Positions 8,649-16,515 of a stretch of 39,653 nt of DNA are shown here, in pieces. This DNA comes from Lachnospiraceae bacterium. GTDB lineage: Bacteria > Bacillota > Clostridia > Lachnospirales > Lachnospiraceae. Each line of letters starts with the position of its first letter. Position 1 is the first letter of the stretch. Position numbers and translations under genes: made by a program. The notes under the pieces are model-generated. The model saw nothing but the letters and a program-made list of their open reading frames with translations. It had not been told where the DNA came from and made no database searches. The stretch covers positions 1 to 39,653 of the forward strand of contig JAILOK010000081.1 of assembly GCA_024690825.1 (NCBI GenBank), read 5' to 3'.

Positions 8649-9938
8649 TCATTCATCAACGATGCACTCCGTATACATAAGCGGTATGGTGGACGCAAGC
8701 TGCTTTGAATGATCTACTCTGAATCCGTTTTTCTCCAAAAAATCCCTGTAACCCTCTGCATCCCATTTAGCCTCGAATTTCACTCCGGCGAATGAAAGCG
8801 CCTTGCTGAAGACTGCGCTCATCTTCCGCGAATTATCATGTATGAAGTTCGGTGCGATAAGCAGTCCGCCCTTTTTCAAAACCCTTCTTATCTCAGACAA
8901 CACCTTTTCCGGTTCAGGGATGATGTGCAGCGCATTGGCTATAATTACCACATCAAAGCTTTCATCATCATATTGCAGAGTAGATGCATCAGCCCGTTCA
9001 AAATCCAAGTTGGAAGGGACTATTCCCCTTCTTGCCATAGTAAGCATCTTCTCAGAGAAATCCGTTGCAACCGTTCTTTTGGTTTCGCTCGCAACCTGTT
9101 TGGCAATTATCCCGGGACCGGTAGCCAGTTCAAGAACTTCCTTATCCTTCACCATTGTTCGTATTCGCTTATACATAGCTTCATATGCATGCTTATTCCC
9201 GGGGGTTCCTGTAACAAACCCGGTGTATACAGGAGCGAATCGGTCCCAGATATTCTCGTTTTTTGTATTCAGGATCCTCATATCTTCAAGAACGATCCCG
9301 CTCTTCCATTCCTTTGGAATATTTTCAGGCTCATAGACCATTCCATACAGTTCCACGCCATCCTCAAAGTGTTGCGTGACTACGCACTTCATCCCAAGAT
9401 GTTCGTATTTATCCTTTTTAATATGCGCATCAGTGTCCAGAACAACCGGAACCGCCTGTCTTCGTCCTTCCTCAAATGCAATCTCCACAGCCTTTCGCAT
9501 AAAGCCTTTGCCCTGGTACTCTTTTCTGACAGCAACCAAACCGACATAGATATACGGTATCTCCAATTTTGAAAGAACAGCCCCGTAACTCTTTCCCGCA
9601 TGACCACAACCCTTCGCCATCTTGATCAGATGACCGGCATTAACACACCTGGGCATCGTTTTCAGCAAATCTGCCGCCGACCTCGGACTCATACTTACCC
9701 GGGGGTTTTTAAACGCAATGAACGCCTCATGCTCATCGCTTGTTGAGTAAAGCACACGTTCATTGATCGCCATCCGTACATAAGAGCAGATATAGTCGCT
9801 TATCGCCTGCCTGCTTTTCCCGAGATAAGCCATGCCGAATTCTGACTCCCCATATTCAAAGTCTGCAAAAGCGTCACCTATATCCCGTATCTCGTCCTCT
9901 CTTAAAGAATTGATCTTAACCGGCTTATATGTCGTCAT
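8649..9938 (-). CDS. GNAT acetyltransferase - SAM methyltransferase fusion protein
   Basis: A 429-residue two-domain protein. Residues 1 to about 210 form a GNAT N-acetyltransferase with the acetyl-CoA loop VRKEYQGKGFMRKAVEIAFE. Residues 230-429 form a class I methyltransferase with VLELATGPGIIAKQVA (SAM motif I), VATDFSEKMLTMA and the late motif ALHIIPEPEKVLSEIRRVLKKGGLL. GGAGG 7-9 bases before the ATG at 9938 decides the start; an upstream in-frame ATG overlaps the ribosome site. It lies 42 bp after the alpha/beta hydrolase gene and probably ends that operon. The substrate is unknown; a small amine or peptide-like compound that is acetylated and methylated would fit. Confidence 0.85.
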   Translation of the reverse strand: MTTYKPVKINSLREDEIRDIGDAFADFEYGESEFGMAYLGKSRQAISDYICSYVRMAINERVLYSTSDEHEAFIAFKNPRVSMSPRSAADLLKTMPRCVNAGHLIKMAKGCGHAGKSYGAVLSKLEIPYIYVGLVAVRKEYQGKGFMRKAVEIAFEEGRRQAVPVVLDTDAHIKKDKYEHLGMKCVVTQHFEDGVELYGMVYEPENIPKEWKSGIVLEDMRILNTKNENIWDRFAPVYTGFVTGTPGNKHAYEAMYKRIRTMVKDKEVLELATGPGIIAKQVASETKRTVATDFSEKMLTMARRGIVPSNLDFERADASTLQYDDESFDVVIIANALHIIPEPEKVLSEIRRVLKKGGLLIAPNFIHDNSRKMSAVFSKALSFAGVKFEAKWDAEGYRDFLEKNGFRVDHSKQLASTIPLMYTECIVDE

Positions 9939-9980
9939 GTATTCTCCTCCCATGATCTAATAAGAACAATATGGATAACT

Positions 9981-10775
9981 CTACTTCTCTCTGCACACTT
10001 TTTTTATACCTCTGACAAACTTCTCGGGATTAAACGGTGCCAGTCCGCCATGACCGACATCATATATCTTCCTGAATCTCGTGTGGGGAAATGCCTTTTT
10101 TATATATGCCACATCCGCCCGACGTTCCTTTACTTCTTTTTCCGCAACCCAATACTCGATATGCCTGCATTCCGTATGTATCTCATCCGGCATCGAGTAG
10201 TTGTTACAGGATTCAAAAGTTTTCCAGATTGTCTTTGCACTTATCATCCTGAGAACCTTTGCCGCATACCAAACATCTTCCTCTGACAGATCATCCGTGG
10301 CAAAAGCCTTTTCCAAAAGCTTTGCACCACCAATCTTGCCGGCGCTTATAAGGAGAAAATCTTTTATTGCAATAAATCTCGTAATGATCCACGGGAGCTG
10401 ATATGGGGTTATCCCACCATCAATGATCGCGTTTTGTATATGTACATTGTTATCTGCCAGCATTCTTGTAACAATGCTTCCTCCCATGGAACATCCGTAC
10501 AGGCAGGTAACATCATCAATGCCATTTCCGATAAGCCATTTTTCCAACTCGTCTGCTATTTCTTCAATACCGGTAAAATCATCCTTGCTGTCCGGATCAT
10601 ATCCCGGTAGTGCCGGTATGATCAGATGGTATTCTTTCTCCAACTGTGGGATTACATACTCGAAATAATCCCACATTACAATTGAGGGATGTATCAGGAC
10701 AACTGTCTGTTCATTTTCCTTCCCGAATTCGTGTATCGTCATTTTATTCACATCAGTGCTTTGAAGTGATATCAT
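9981..10775 (-). CDS. alpha/beta-hydrolase fold protein
   Basis: A 264-residue alpha/beta hydrolase. An early strand VVLIHPSIVMWDYF supplies the oxyanion region. The nucleophile elbow is GCSMGG with Ser96, and the catalytic His is in DVGHGG (about residue 242). The acid is probably in the region before the last strand. Its ATG overlaps the stop of the ATC-hydrolase-like gene by 4 bp (ATGA), so I start at 10775 rather than at the longer frame's 10808. Coupled translation with the ATC-hydrolase-like protein suggests successive steps on one substrate, perhaps an ester or thioester. The exact activity cannot be assigned. Confidence 0.85.
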   Translation of the reverse strand: MISLQSTDVNKMTIHEFGKENEQTVVLIHPSIVMWDYFEYVIPQLEKEYHLIIPALPGYDPDSKDDFTGIEEIADELEKWLIGNGIDDVTCLYGCSMGGSIVTRMLADNNVHIQNAIIDGGITPYQLPWIITRFIAIKDFLLISAGKIGGAKLLEKAFATDDLSEEDVWYAAKVLRMISAKTIWKTFESCNNYSMPDEIHTECRHIEYWVAEKEVKERRADVAYIKKAFPHTRFRKIYDVGHGGLAPFNPEKFVRGIKKVCREK

Positions 10776-11389
10776 CCCTTCTTCACCAGTTCCATCCTGA
10801 AATCGCACAGTTCATTACCTGCTCCGATCGTCTTGGTCCTTGTGAACTTAAGGCCCGGGATGTTTCCGTATGAATAAACATCATTATCACAGAAAAGGAT
10901 GTTGAGTTCCGGGCATCCCAGCTCCGTAAGATATCTGTGATACGGACATTGTGTTATATCCATTCTGAAGCATCCTTTTTCCGCGGGGTAGAAAACATTC
11001 TTAAAGCCTGCTGCTTCTCCGAACATCTTACGACTCACGGGCGGCCACAGACTGAGGAAAAATCGGGTGAATCCCGGGATCTTTGCCATCTTTGCCAATG
11101 ACCTTCCTGATCGCTCCGACTTTTTCTTCATGGTTGTCTTCATGATTTCGTAGGCCTTGTCCGGAGCATATTCCTTAAGTGCCAGATATATGGCCGCTGC
11201 AGGAAAAATAAAACCGTCTGTATGCATAGCCACTTTTTTGGGGACATCCTTATATAAACCGTAAAATTGCCCAAGTCTGGTATGCGCATTATCCCAAACC
11301 TCTTGTGCGGTCTCCGGATCCAGACATTTTTCTATCTCCTGTTTTATGAACTTCTTACCCTTTAGTGTTTTTTCAACATTTCTGTTCAT
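10772..11389 (-). CDS. L-2-amino-thiazoline-4-carboxylate hydrolase-like protein
   Basis: A 205-residue cytosolic protein that I recognise as the ATC_hydrolase family (PF14196). Features are GFIFPAAAIYLALKEY near the N-terminus, the C-terminal FRMDITQCPYHRYLTELGCPEL segment and the following LFCDNDVYSYGNIPGLKFTRTKTI. The C-P-Y-H and C-x-x-D-x pattern is typical of this family and is likely the active site. The founding enzyme opens a thiazoline ring to release cysteine; most clostridial homologues are uncharacterised and often sit beside methyltransferases and TetR regulators. An AAAGGA site precedes the ATG. It is the second gene of a metal-box operon. Thiazoline-containing metallophores are a tempting but unproven substrate class. 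Confidence 0.8.
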   Translation of the reverse strand: MNRNVEKTLKGKKFIKQEIEKCLDPETAQEVWDNAHTRLGQFYGLYKDVPKKVAMHTDGFIFPAAAIYLALKEYAPDKAYEIMKTTMKKKSERSGRSLAKMAKIPGFTRFFLSLWPPVSRKMFGEAAGFKNVFYPAEKGCFRMDITQCPYHRYLTELGCPELNILFCDNDVYSYGNIPGLKFTRTKTIGAGNELCDFRMELVKKG

Positions 11390-11416
11390 GTTTTCCTTTC
11401 TTCCTTACTTCATCTG

Positions 11417-12061
11417 CTATTGCGGTTTTCGGGCAACGCAGTGCATCCTGCAGAAGCCCCTGCATTCAAACAGTTCCATGCGAAGTCCTGCTTTATCACA
11501 AAATCCCTTAACCTCATCTCTTCCGTATATGCGCACATCGCCGTGACCTAAAAGATTGAAGATCGGCGTCTCGATGTTATTACAGAACCATCTGACCGCT
11601 GCCGTTTTCATTGTCATGTCTCTGAGGATCAGTCTTCCTCCCGGACGCAAAACCCTGTACACACTGTTGAAGAAATCCTGAACGTTCGGATAGTGGTGAA
11701 AGCTCTGGCTGCAGATCACGGCATCAAACGAAGCATCCTCGAACGGCAGATTTTCGCAGTCTCCGACTACAAGTTTTACATCGCTCATATTTTTTGCTTT
11801 TGCAACCTCGATCATCTCGGGTGTCAGATCGATCCCGGTATAATGCTTTTCGGGATATTTTTCATGGAGAAGCGTCAGCATCGGAGCCGGCCCGCATCCG
11901 CAGTCAAGAAGATCTGTGAAATCCTCTTTTTCAAGTTCTTCCAGAATATCGGGATAATCCTTTTTACACATCTTGTATATCCCGCCCTTGTCCGTTTCAT
12001 AAACCCTTGCCGCCTTGGAAAACTCCTTAATAGACAACTCCTTGTATTCCTTTTCAGTCAT
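11417..12061 (-). CDS. class I SAM-dependent methyltransferase (Methyltransf_11 type)
   Basis: A 214-residue methyltransferase. The SAM motifs are clear: LLDCGCGPAPMLTLL (motif I, residues about 50-64), YTGIDLTPEMIEVA (acidic ribose-binding end of strand 2), LVVGDCENLPFEDASFDAVICSQSFHHY, and VYRVLRPGGRLIL. The N-terminal KEFSKAARVYETDKGGIY helix caps the active site. It is the first gene of the operon and is driven by the consensus promoter with two metal boxes at 12096-12148. The ATC-hydrolase-like gene follows after 27 bp. The substrate is unknown; UbiE-like quinone methylation is possible by family, but the context favours a small secreted or imported metabolite. Confidence 0.9.
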   Translation of the reverse strand: MTEKEYKELSIKEFSKAARVYETDKGGIYKMCKKDYPDILEELEKEDFTDLLDCGCGPAPMLTLLHEKYPEKHYTGIDLTPEMIEVAKAKNMSDVKLVVGDCENLPFEDASFDAVICSQSFHHYPNVQDFFNSVYRVLRPGGRLILRDMTMKTAAVRWFCNNIETPIFNLLGHGDVRIYGRDEVKGFCDKAGLRMELFECRGFCRMHCVARKPQ

Positions 12062-12095
12062 GGTTCATTCTCCTTTTATTAACCTGACACATATA

Positions 12096-12148
12096 GTTAG
12101 TAGCGACTAACCTTTGCTCATTATAGTTAGAGGGAAGTAACATGTCAA
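12096..12148 (-). promoter_or_regulatory. consensus promoter with two metal boxes (operator 3)
   Basis: A perfect TTGACA (12148-12143) and TATAAT (12125-12120) are separated by exactly 17 bp. A one-mismatch box fills the spacer (GTTAG-N6-GTAAC, 12126-12141). An exact GTTAG-N6-CTAAC (12096-12111, centre TAGCGA) lies 8 bp downstream of the -10. The boxes are 30 bp apart centre to centre. The layout is the same as at the feo promoter (30230-30282). It should be strong when free and tightly shut when bound. Confidence 0.85.
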
Positions 12149-12164
12149 GCATGGCTCTGAAAAG

Positions 12165-13904
12165 TTACATCTTCCAGTTTTGAGTTTTTAATTGTTGTGC
12201 TGTCATGCGGCTGTATATGCTTTCATAACTGTTTAAGAATTCCGGACTGCCTTGTTCCGCAACAACTCCGTCTTTGAGCACGACGATATGATCTGCATTG
12301 GCGATCGTTCTCATCCTGTGAGCAATGATCATCACTGTCTTGTTCTTTATCAGTCTGGACAGAGCTTCCTGTATAGCCGTTTCATTTTCCGCATCAAGGG
12401 AAGCCGTAGCCTCGTCAAGCAGGATGATCGGTGCATCCTTAAGAAAAGCTCTTGCAATCGATATCCTCTGTCTCTCGCCGCCGGAAAGCTCACTTCCGTT
12501 TTCTCCGATATATGTGTCATATTTATCAGGAAGCAGATTTACGAACTCTTCACAGTTGGCAAGCCTTGCGGCTTCCATAACCTCTTCATCAGTCGTCCCG
12601 CTCTTTCCGATACGGATATTTTCTTTGACTGAATTATTGAAAAGCGTCACATCCTGAAATACGATCGAATAATTCTTAAGCAACGTCTCGGGATCGATAT
12701 CTGAGATATCTTCCCCGCCGAGAGTGATCCTTCCTTCTTTCACATCCCAGAATCTTGCGGCAAGTCTTGATATGGTTGTCTTGCCGCCGCCGGAAGGACC
12801 GATGAGAGCCGTTACCTGACCCTGTTTTGCCGTGAAGCTTACATCTTTAAGGACATCCGCAGCGTCATCATATTTAAAGCCGACATGATCAAAGACAATA
12901 TCATATCCGTTATTTTTAAGTTCTTCCGATCCTGTCTGCGTCTTAGCGGAAAGCACTTCATCAAGTCTTTCGCACTGCACCGCGCAGGAAATGATTGCCG
13001 CAAAGTTCTGAAGTGTGATCTGCATGGGATCATAGAGCCTTGCCACCAGCATAAGGAACATAAAGAAGGTGAGAATGCTGATCTCGCCTTTCGCAAAAAG
13101 CGCTCCACCCACAACTGCGGTCGTACCGATACCGATCTTTAAGATAATGGCTGCAGAATTGACATATACAGCCATTTTAAGCTCAGTAAGCAGTGCTTCT
13201 TTTTCCACATTTCTGATCTTTACTTCGAGTTCATCCATATACCTGTCTTCAGCATTGTTTGCGCGAAGATCCCTTACAGATTCCAGGCATTCCTGGATCC
13301 CGTCGGTCATTGTAAGCTTGACTGCAGAATTCCTGCGGACGGCATTCTTTTCCGCGCCGGAACAGGTGATTATGATGATAAATGCTACGGGAATGACCCA
13401 GAAACTTGCAAGTACCATTCTCCAGTCAAAAGCAAAGAACAAGCTGATCCCCACAAGCGTAACCGAGATCACTGCGCCTATAAGTTCCGGTATCCAGTGA
13501 CTGGAGGCCGTCTCAATCTGAGCACAGTCTCCCATGATATTAGTCGTCAGATCGGCGATATTCTTCTTGCCAAAATAGGACAGTGGAAGCTTCCTGAGCT
13601 TTTCGGCTATCGTTGTCCTCCTGACACCGCTTTCCCTGTATGTCGTGAGAAAAGTCGCATTATACTGTATAAAGTTTGTTATCGCTATAAGAATGATCAC
13701 AACGGCAGAACTTACGACATAGAAAGGAACCTTGTTCCCTGTAAGCGTACCTTCCAGAAGATCTTTGATCAGACAAAACAGGATACCGGCAGGCATCATA
13801 AGTACGATGTTCGTTATCGTCACGCTGGTACATGCGCGTATCATGTCTTTTGCTCCCTGTTTCGACAGGGCATATTTATGCTGCAATCTCTCTACCATGC
13901 TCAT
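12165..13904 (-). CDS. ABC transporter, fused permease-ATPase, second subunit of heterodimer 2
   Basis: A 579-residue half transporter with six membrane helices (about 25-310) and an ATPase domain. Walker A GPSGGGKTT is at 369-377, LSGGE at 473-477, and ILLDEATASLDAENE follows. The membrane domain includes IETASSHWIPELIGAV, similar in place to the S/A-H-x-x-P-E/D motifs of the other first subunits. The start at 13904 overlaps the stop of the partner by 4 bp (ATGA), giving coupled synthesis in fixed ratio. It resembles the second subunit of pair 1 in the ATASxDAxNExAIQEA segment, so the pairs probably arose by duplication. Exporter or metallophore importer function remains open. Confidence 0.9.
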   Translation of the reverse strand: MSMVERLQHKYALSKQGAKDMIRACTSVTITNIVLMMPAGILFCLIKDLLEGTLTGNKVPFYVVSSAVVIILIAITNFIQYNATFLTTYRESGVRRTTIAEKLRKLPLSYFGKKNIADLTTNIMGDCAQIETASSHWIPELIGAVISVTLVGISLFFAFDWRMVLASFWVIPVAFIIIITCSGAEKNAVRRNSAVKLTMTDGIQECLESVRDLRANNAEDRYMDELEVKIRNVEKEALLTELKMAVYVNSAAIILKIGIGTTAVVGGALFAKGEISILTFFMFLMLVARLYDPMQITLQNFAAIISCAVQCERLDEVLSAKTQTGSEELKNNGYDIVFDHVGFKYDDAADVLKDVSFTAKQGQVTALIGPSGGGKTTISRLAARFWDVKEGRITLGGEDISDIDPETLLKNYSIVFQDVTLFNNSVKENIRIGKSGTTDEEVMEAARLANCEEFVNLLPDKYDTYIGENGSELSGGERQRISIARAFLKDAPIILLDEATASLDAENETAIQEALSRLIKNKTVMIIAHRMRTIANADHIVVLKDGVVAEQGSPEFLNSYESIYSRMTAQQLKTQNWKM

Positions 13905-15664
13905 GCACCTACCTTCCACTCGATGGATCTTGTATACTCGTCAAACATCCGCCTGTACAGACCGTTTAACCTCATCAGTTCTTCATGACTGCCGCTTTCC
14001 GTGCACTGTCCGTCATCCATAACAAATATTCTGTCTGCATTCATGACCGTGCTTAATCTGTGCGCGATCATGATAAGCGTCCTGCCTTTGGACAATTCTT
14101 CAAAGGCTGCCTGCACCCTGGACTCGTTATCAGGATCAGCAAATGCGGTTGCTTCATCGAGTATCAGTATCGGCGCGTCCTTAAGATATGCTCTTGCTAT
14201 CGTTATCCTCTGCTGTTCGCCGCCCGAAAGGTACGTACCTTTTTCACCTATGACTGTATTTATTCCGTTCGGAAGCTTTTCTATGATATCCATACATTGT
14301 GCTTTCTTAAGCGCATCAAGCACTTCCGTTTCCGATGCGTCAGGCTTGGACATCCTCACATTTTCAAGGATAGATTTCCTGATAAGCCTGCTGTCCTGGA
14401 ACACGAACGAAACCAGTTTCATAAGCTCCGCAGATGGTATATCCTTTACATTAACGCCGCCGATCAGTATCTCACCCTCCGTGACATCAAAGAACCTGAC
14501 CAGCAGCTCTGCCAGCGTAGTTTTGCCGGATCCTGACGGACCGACCAGAGCCACATGTTCACCGGGCGCTATCTTAACGGATACATTTTTTACCGCATCT
14601 CTTGTCGCATCCTTATATCTATATGTGACATTCCTGAGCTCAATTGAATGATCTGCCGGTGATTTTCCGTTTTTATTATCCGCAAGCGGTTCGATCTCCA
14701 TGACTGATTCAACACGCTTAAGGGCATCAACTAATGTCATCTCCGCCTCACCGGAATATGCCACTTTGGTAAGTGCCACAGTGATGAGAGGCGTAACGAT
14801 GATGTAGTACATGATGTTAAGAATGAGTCCTGCCGTGATGCCATCCTTTGTAAAAGCAAAAGCCGCTATCACGATAAATGCAAAGATCGCATTTATGCAT
14901 GTCATAAATCCGGTCATGGGCCATCTGAGTATAAGAGTATAGTCGGTTGCCCATTTCCCGAATCCGTCAATGCACGCCTTGAATCTTTTGAATGAATGAA
15001 CGGTCTGTCCAAAAGTCTTAACCACAGGTACGCCCCTGACATATTCGGTAGCCTCACTGCTCATGGTTTCAAGAGCATTCTGGTATTCCGCCATCTTTTC
15101 CTGCATTCCCTTACCCATCATGGACATCATGACCATAAACCCAAGAACCGCAGGTATCATGCAGATAAGTCCTATCTTCCAGTTGAACGCGAATATCAGC
15201 ACCAAAAGCCCTATCGGGGTTACCGCGGCAACCGTTTTATCCGGAAGCTGATGTGCGATAAATGTTTCCGTTGCGGCTGTCGAATCATTTACGATACGCC
15301 TGATCTTTCCTGTTCCGTCTTCATCAAATACGCCGAGCGGAAGTGTCAGGATCCTCCTCATGAGTGAACTTCTCATATTCGCCTGTACCCTGAACGCCGC
15401 AATATGTGTACATAATAGCGCCGCAATATAGATAAGCAGAGATGTCACAGTAAGAATAACCGCCTGCCACGCATAATGATTTATCCGTGACAGATTTTCT
15501 CCATCTACCGCGATCTGTATGATCTTCCATAGATCATAGTAGGGAATAAGTACGATCACCGCGCTCACCCCGGCTATGAACCTGCCCAGCGTGATGAGGT
15601 GTCTGTGCCCTCCGGCGTACTGTCCGATCAGTTTCATATGATCGAATTTTTGTGTTTTACCCAA
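13901..15664 (-). CDS. ABC transporter, fused permease-ATPase, first subunit of heterodimer 2
   Basis: A 587-residue half transporter with membrane helices in about residues 25-305. The region TETFIAHQLPDKTVAAV corresponds to the A-H-x-x-P motif of pair 1. The ATPase has Walker A GPSGSGKTT (375-383), LSGGE (479-483) and LILDEATAFADPDNE (from 499). I use the TTG at 15664 as start because GGAGG lies 8 bases before it; the next ATG, nine codons in, has no ribosome site. The ATAFxDPxNE ending is shared only with the first subunit of pair 1, which marks the two as equivalent partners. A metal box lies 40 bp upstream. Confidence 0.9.
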   Translation of the reverse strand: MGKTQKFDHMKLIGQYAGGHRHLITLGRFIAGVSAVIVLIPYYDLWKIIQIAVDGENLSRINHYAWQAVILTVTSLLIYIAALLCTHIAAFRVQANMRSSLMRRILTLPLGVFDEDGTGKIRRIVNDSTAATETFIAHQLPDKTVAAVTPIGLLVLIFAFNWKIGLICMIPAVLGFMVMMSMMGKGMQEKMAEYQNALETMSSEATEYVRGVPVVKTFGQTVHSFKRFKACIDGFGKWATDYTLILRWPMTGFMTCINAIFAFIVIAAFAFTKDGITAGLILNIMYYIIVTPLITVALTKVAYSGEAEMTLVDALKRVESVMEIEPLADNKNGKSPADHSIELRNVTYRYKDATRDAVKNVSVKIAPGEHVALVGPSGSGKTTLAELLVRFFDVTEGEILIGGVNVKDIPSAELMKLVSFVFQDSRLIRKSILENVRMSKPDASETEVLDALKKAQCMDIIEKLPNGINTVIGEKGTYLSGGEQQRITIARAYLKDAPILILDEATAFADPDNESRVQAAFEELSKGRTLIMIAHRLSTVMNADRIFVMDDGQCTESGSHEELMRLNGLYRRMFDEYTRSIEWKVGA

Positions 15665-15704
15665 CTCTTTTTCCTCCTGTTCCTCTTTATTGCTGTCAAT
15701 AATA

Positions 15705-15760
15705 GTTAGTTATTGCTAACCATTCGTTAAAAAAATAGTCTCTATATCTGAAAATGTAAA
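15705..15760 (-). promoter_or_regulatory. metal-box operator 4 and promoter of ABC pair 2
   Basis: An exact GTTAG-N6-CTAAC (15705-15720, centre TTATTG) lies 11 bp downstream of a possible TATTTT -10 (15737-15732), with TTTACA as -35 (15760-15755) and 17-bp spacing. The -10 is weaker than at the other sites. Confidence 0.65.
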
Positions 15761-15772
15761 ACCTGTCATCTC

Positions 15773-16120
15773 TTATTCACCCCAATAGTCTATTGATTCC
15801 TGAGTTCTTCCTGACATTCCTAAGAGGCTCATCATAAAGTCTTCTTTTTCATTGAACATCTGAACGATTATGACTTTCCCGGATTCGATTCTGTAAATCA
15901 AATAATGCTGGTGTGTAAAGAAATACCGGTATTCCGTTTCCACATCGTAAGTTTCGGAAATATTTGTTCCAAGTTCCGGATCATCAGAAAGCAGGTCTGC
16001 GTCAGATACTATTCCGGCAAGGACACTCAGGGCAGTCTCTTCATCAAAGTGTTCGATCAGCCATTCTTTCAGAGCTTTCAGTTTATTCCTGACAAGAGGC
16101 GAGTATTCAAGCTTTTTCAT
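15773..16120 (-). CDS. RelE/ParE-family toxin of the second toxin-antitoxin module
   Basis: A 115-residue protein with the ParE/RelE pattern: an N-terminal strand KLEYSPLVRNKLKALKEWLI, a helical middle, then YRYFFTHQHYLIYRIESGKVIIVQMFNEKEDFM. The strand order and the Y-R-I...V-x-I-V-x-x-F-N ending fit the superfamily. It starts 3 bp after the stop of the Phd/YefM-type antitoxin, so the two are cotranscribed. Relative to the first module (849-1420) the toxin and antitoxin are different in sequence, so cross-neutralisation is unlikely. It sits between two metal-box transcription units but its promoter has no metal box. Confidence 0.85.
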   Translation of the reverse strand: MKKLEYSPLVRNKLKALKEWLIEHFDEETALSVLAGIVSDADLLSDDPELGTNISETYDVETEYRYFFTHQHYLIYRIESGKVIIVQMFNEKEDFMMSLLGMSGRTQESIDYWGE

Positions 16121-16123
16121 CGA

Positions 16124-16378
16124 TCAGATACCAAGCTCCTTTTTAATATCCTTAGATGAGATCGTACCCTCTTCAAGGATCGAATGTTCGCCTTTTGCCA
16201 TTTCAAGTTTGAACTTGTACAGAGCAAGCTGCTTCTCCAATTCATCAAGTTCTTTGGAATTGATCATGGTTATCTGGTCATATCCGTTTTTTGTCAGATA
16301 AACCCGGCTTCCATATTTAACGTTTTTTACAACTTTAGTGTAATTTCTAAGCTCCGAAACAGGCATGATAGTAGGCAT
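16124..16378 (-). CDS. Phd/YefM-family antitoxin
   Basis: An 84-residue protein with the classical N-terminus of this family, MPVSELRNYTKVVKNVKYGSR followed by VYLTKNGYDQITMI, which forms the DNA-binding and dimer region. The C-terminal part (LEKQLALYKFKLEMAKGEH...) is a helix expected to wrap the toxin. GGAGG with 7-nt spacing fixes the ATG at 16378. It is first in the operon, the usual order for Phd/YefM modules, and should repress its own promoter at 16427-16455. Confidence 0.9.
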   Translation of the reverse strand: MPTIMPVSELRNYTKVVKNVKYGSRVYLTKNGYDQITMINSKELDELEKQLALYKFKLEMAKGEHSILEEGTISSKDIKKELGI

Positions 16379-16426
16379 CTTAAAACCTCCTTGTATTTAC
16401 CGGACCACTATGTACAGTTCAGGAAA

Positions 16427-16455
16427 ATAGTACTATACCCTCCGGGCTTTTGCAA
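16427..16455 (-). promoter_or_regulatory. promoter of the second toxin-antitoxin module
   Basis: TTGCAA (16455-16450), a 17-bp spacer and TACTAT (16432-16427) on the minus strand lie about 50 bp before the antitoxin start. No metal box is present. Confidence 0.6.
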
Positions 16456-16481
16456 CATAATTTGCAGATAAATTTTACAGC

Positions 16482-16509
16482 AAAAAAACAAGGGATGCGC
16501 CGTGCATCC
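16482..16509 (-). terminator. rho-independent terminator of the LCM/ICMT operon
   Basis: On the minus strand a 6-bp stem (GGATGC/GCATCC, 16493-16509) with a 5-nt loop is followed by CTTG and seven Ts (16488-16482), just after the stop of the membrane protein at 16516. Confidence 0.75.
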
Positions 16510-16515
16510 AGGCGA

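Noticed and set aside
4133-15664. Naming the ABC pairs as confirmed drug exporters or confirmed siderophore importers
   Set aside because: The fold is shared by both and direction cannot be read from sequence. Only the operator gives a hint.
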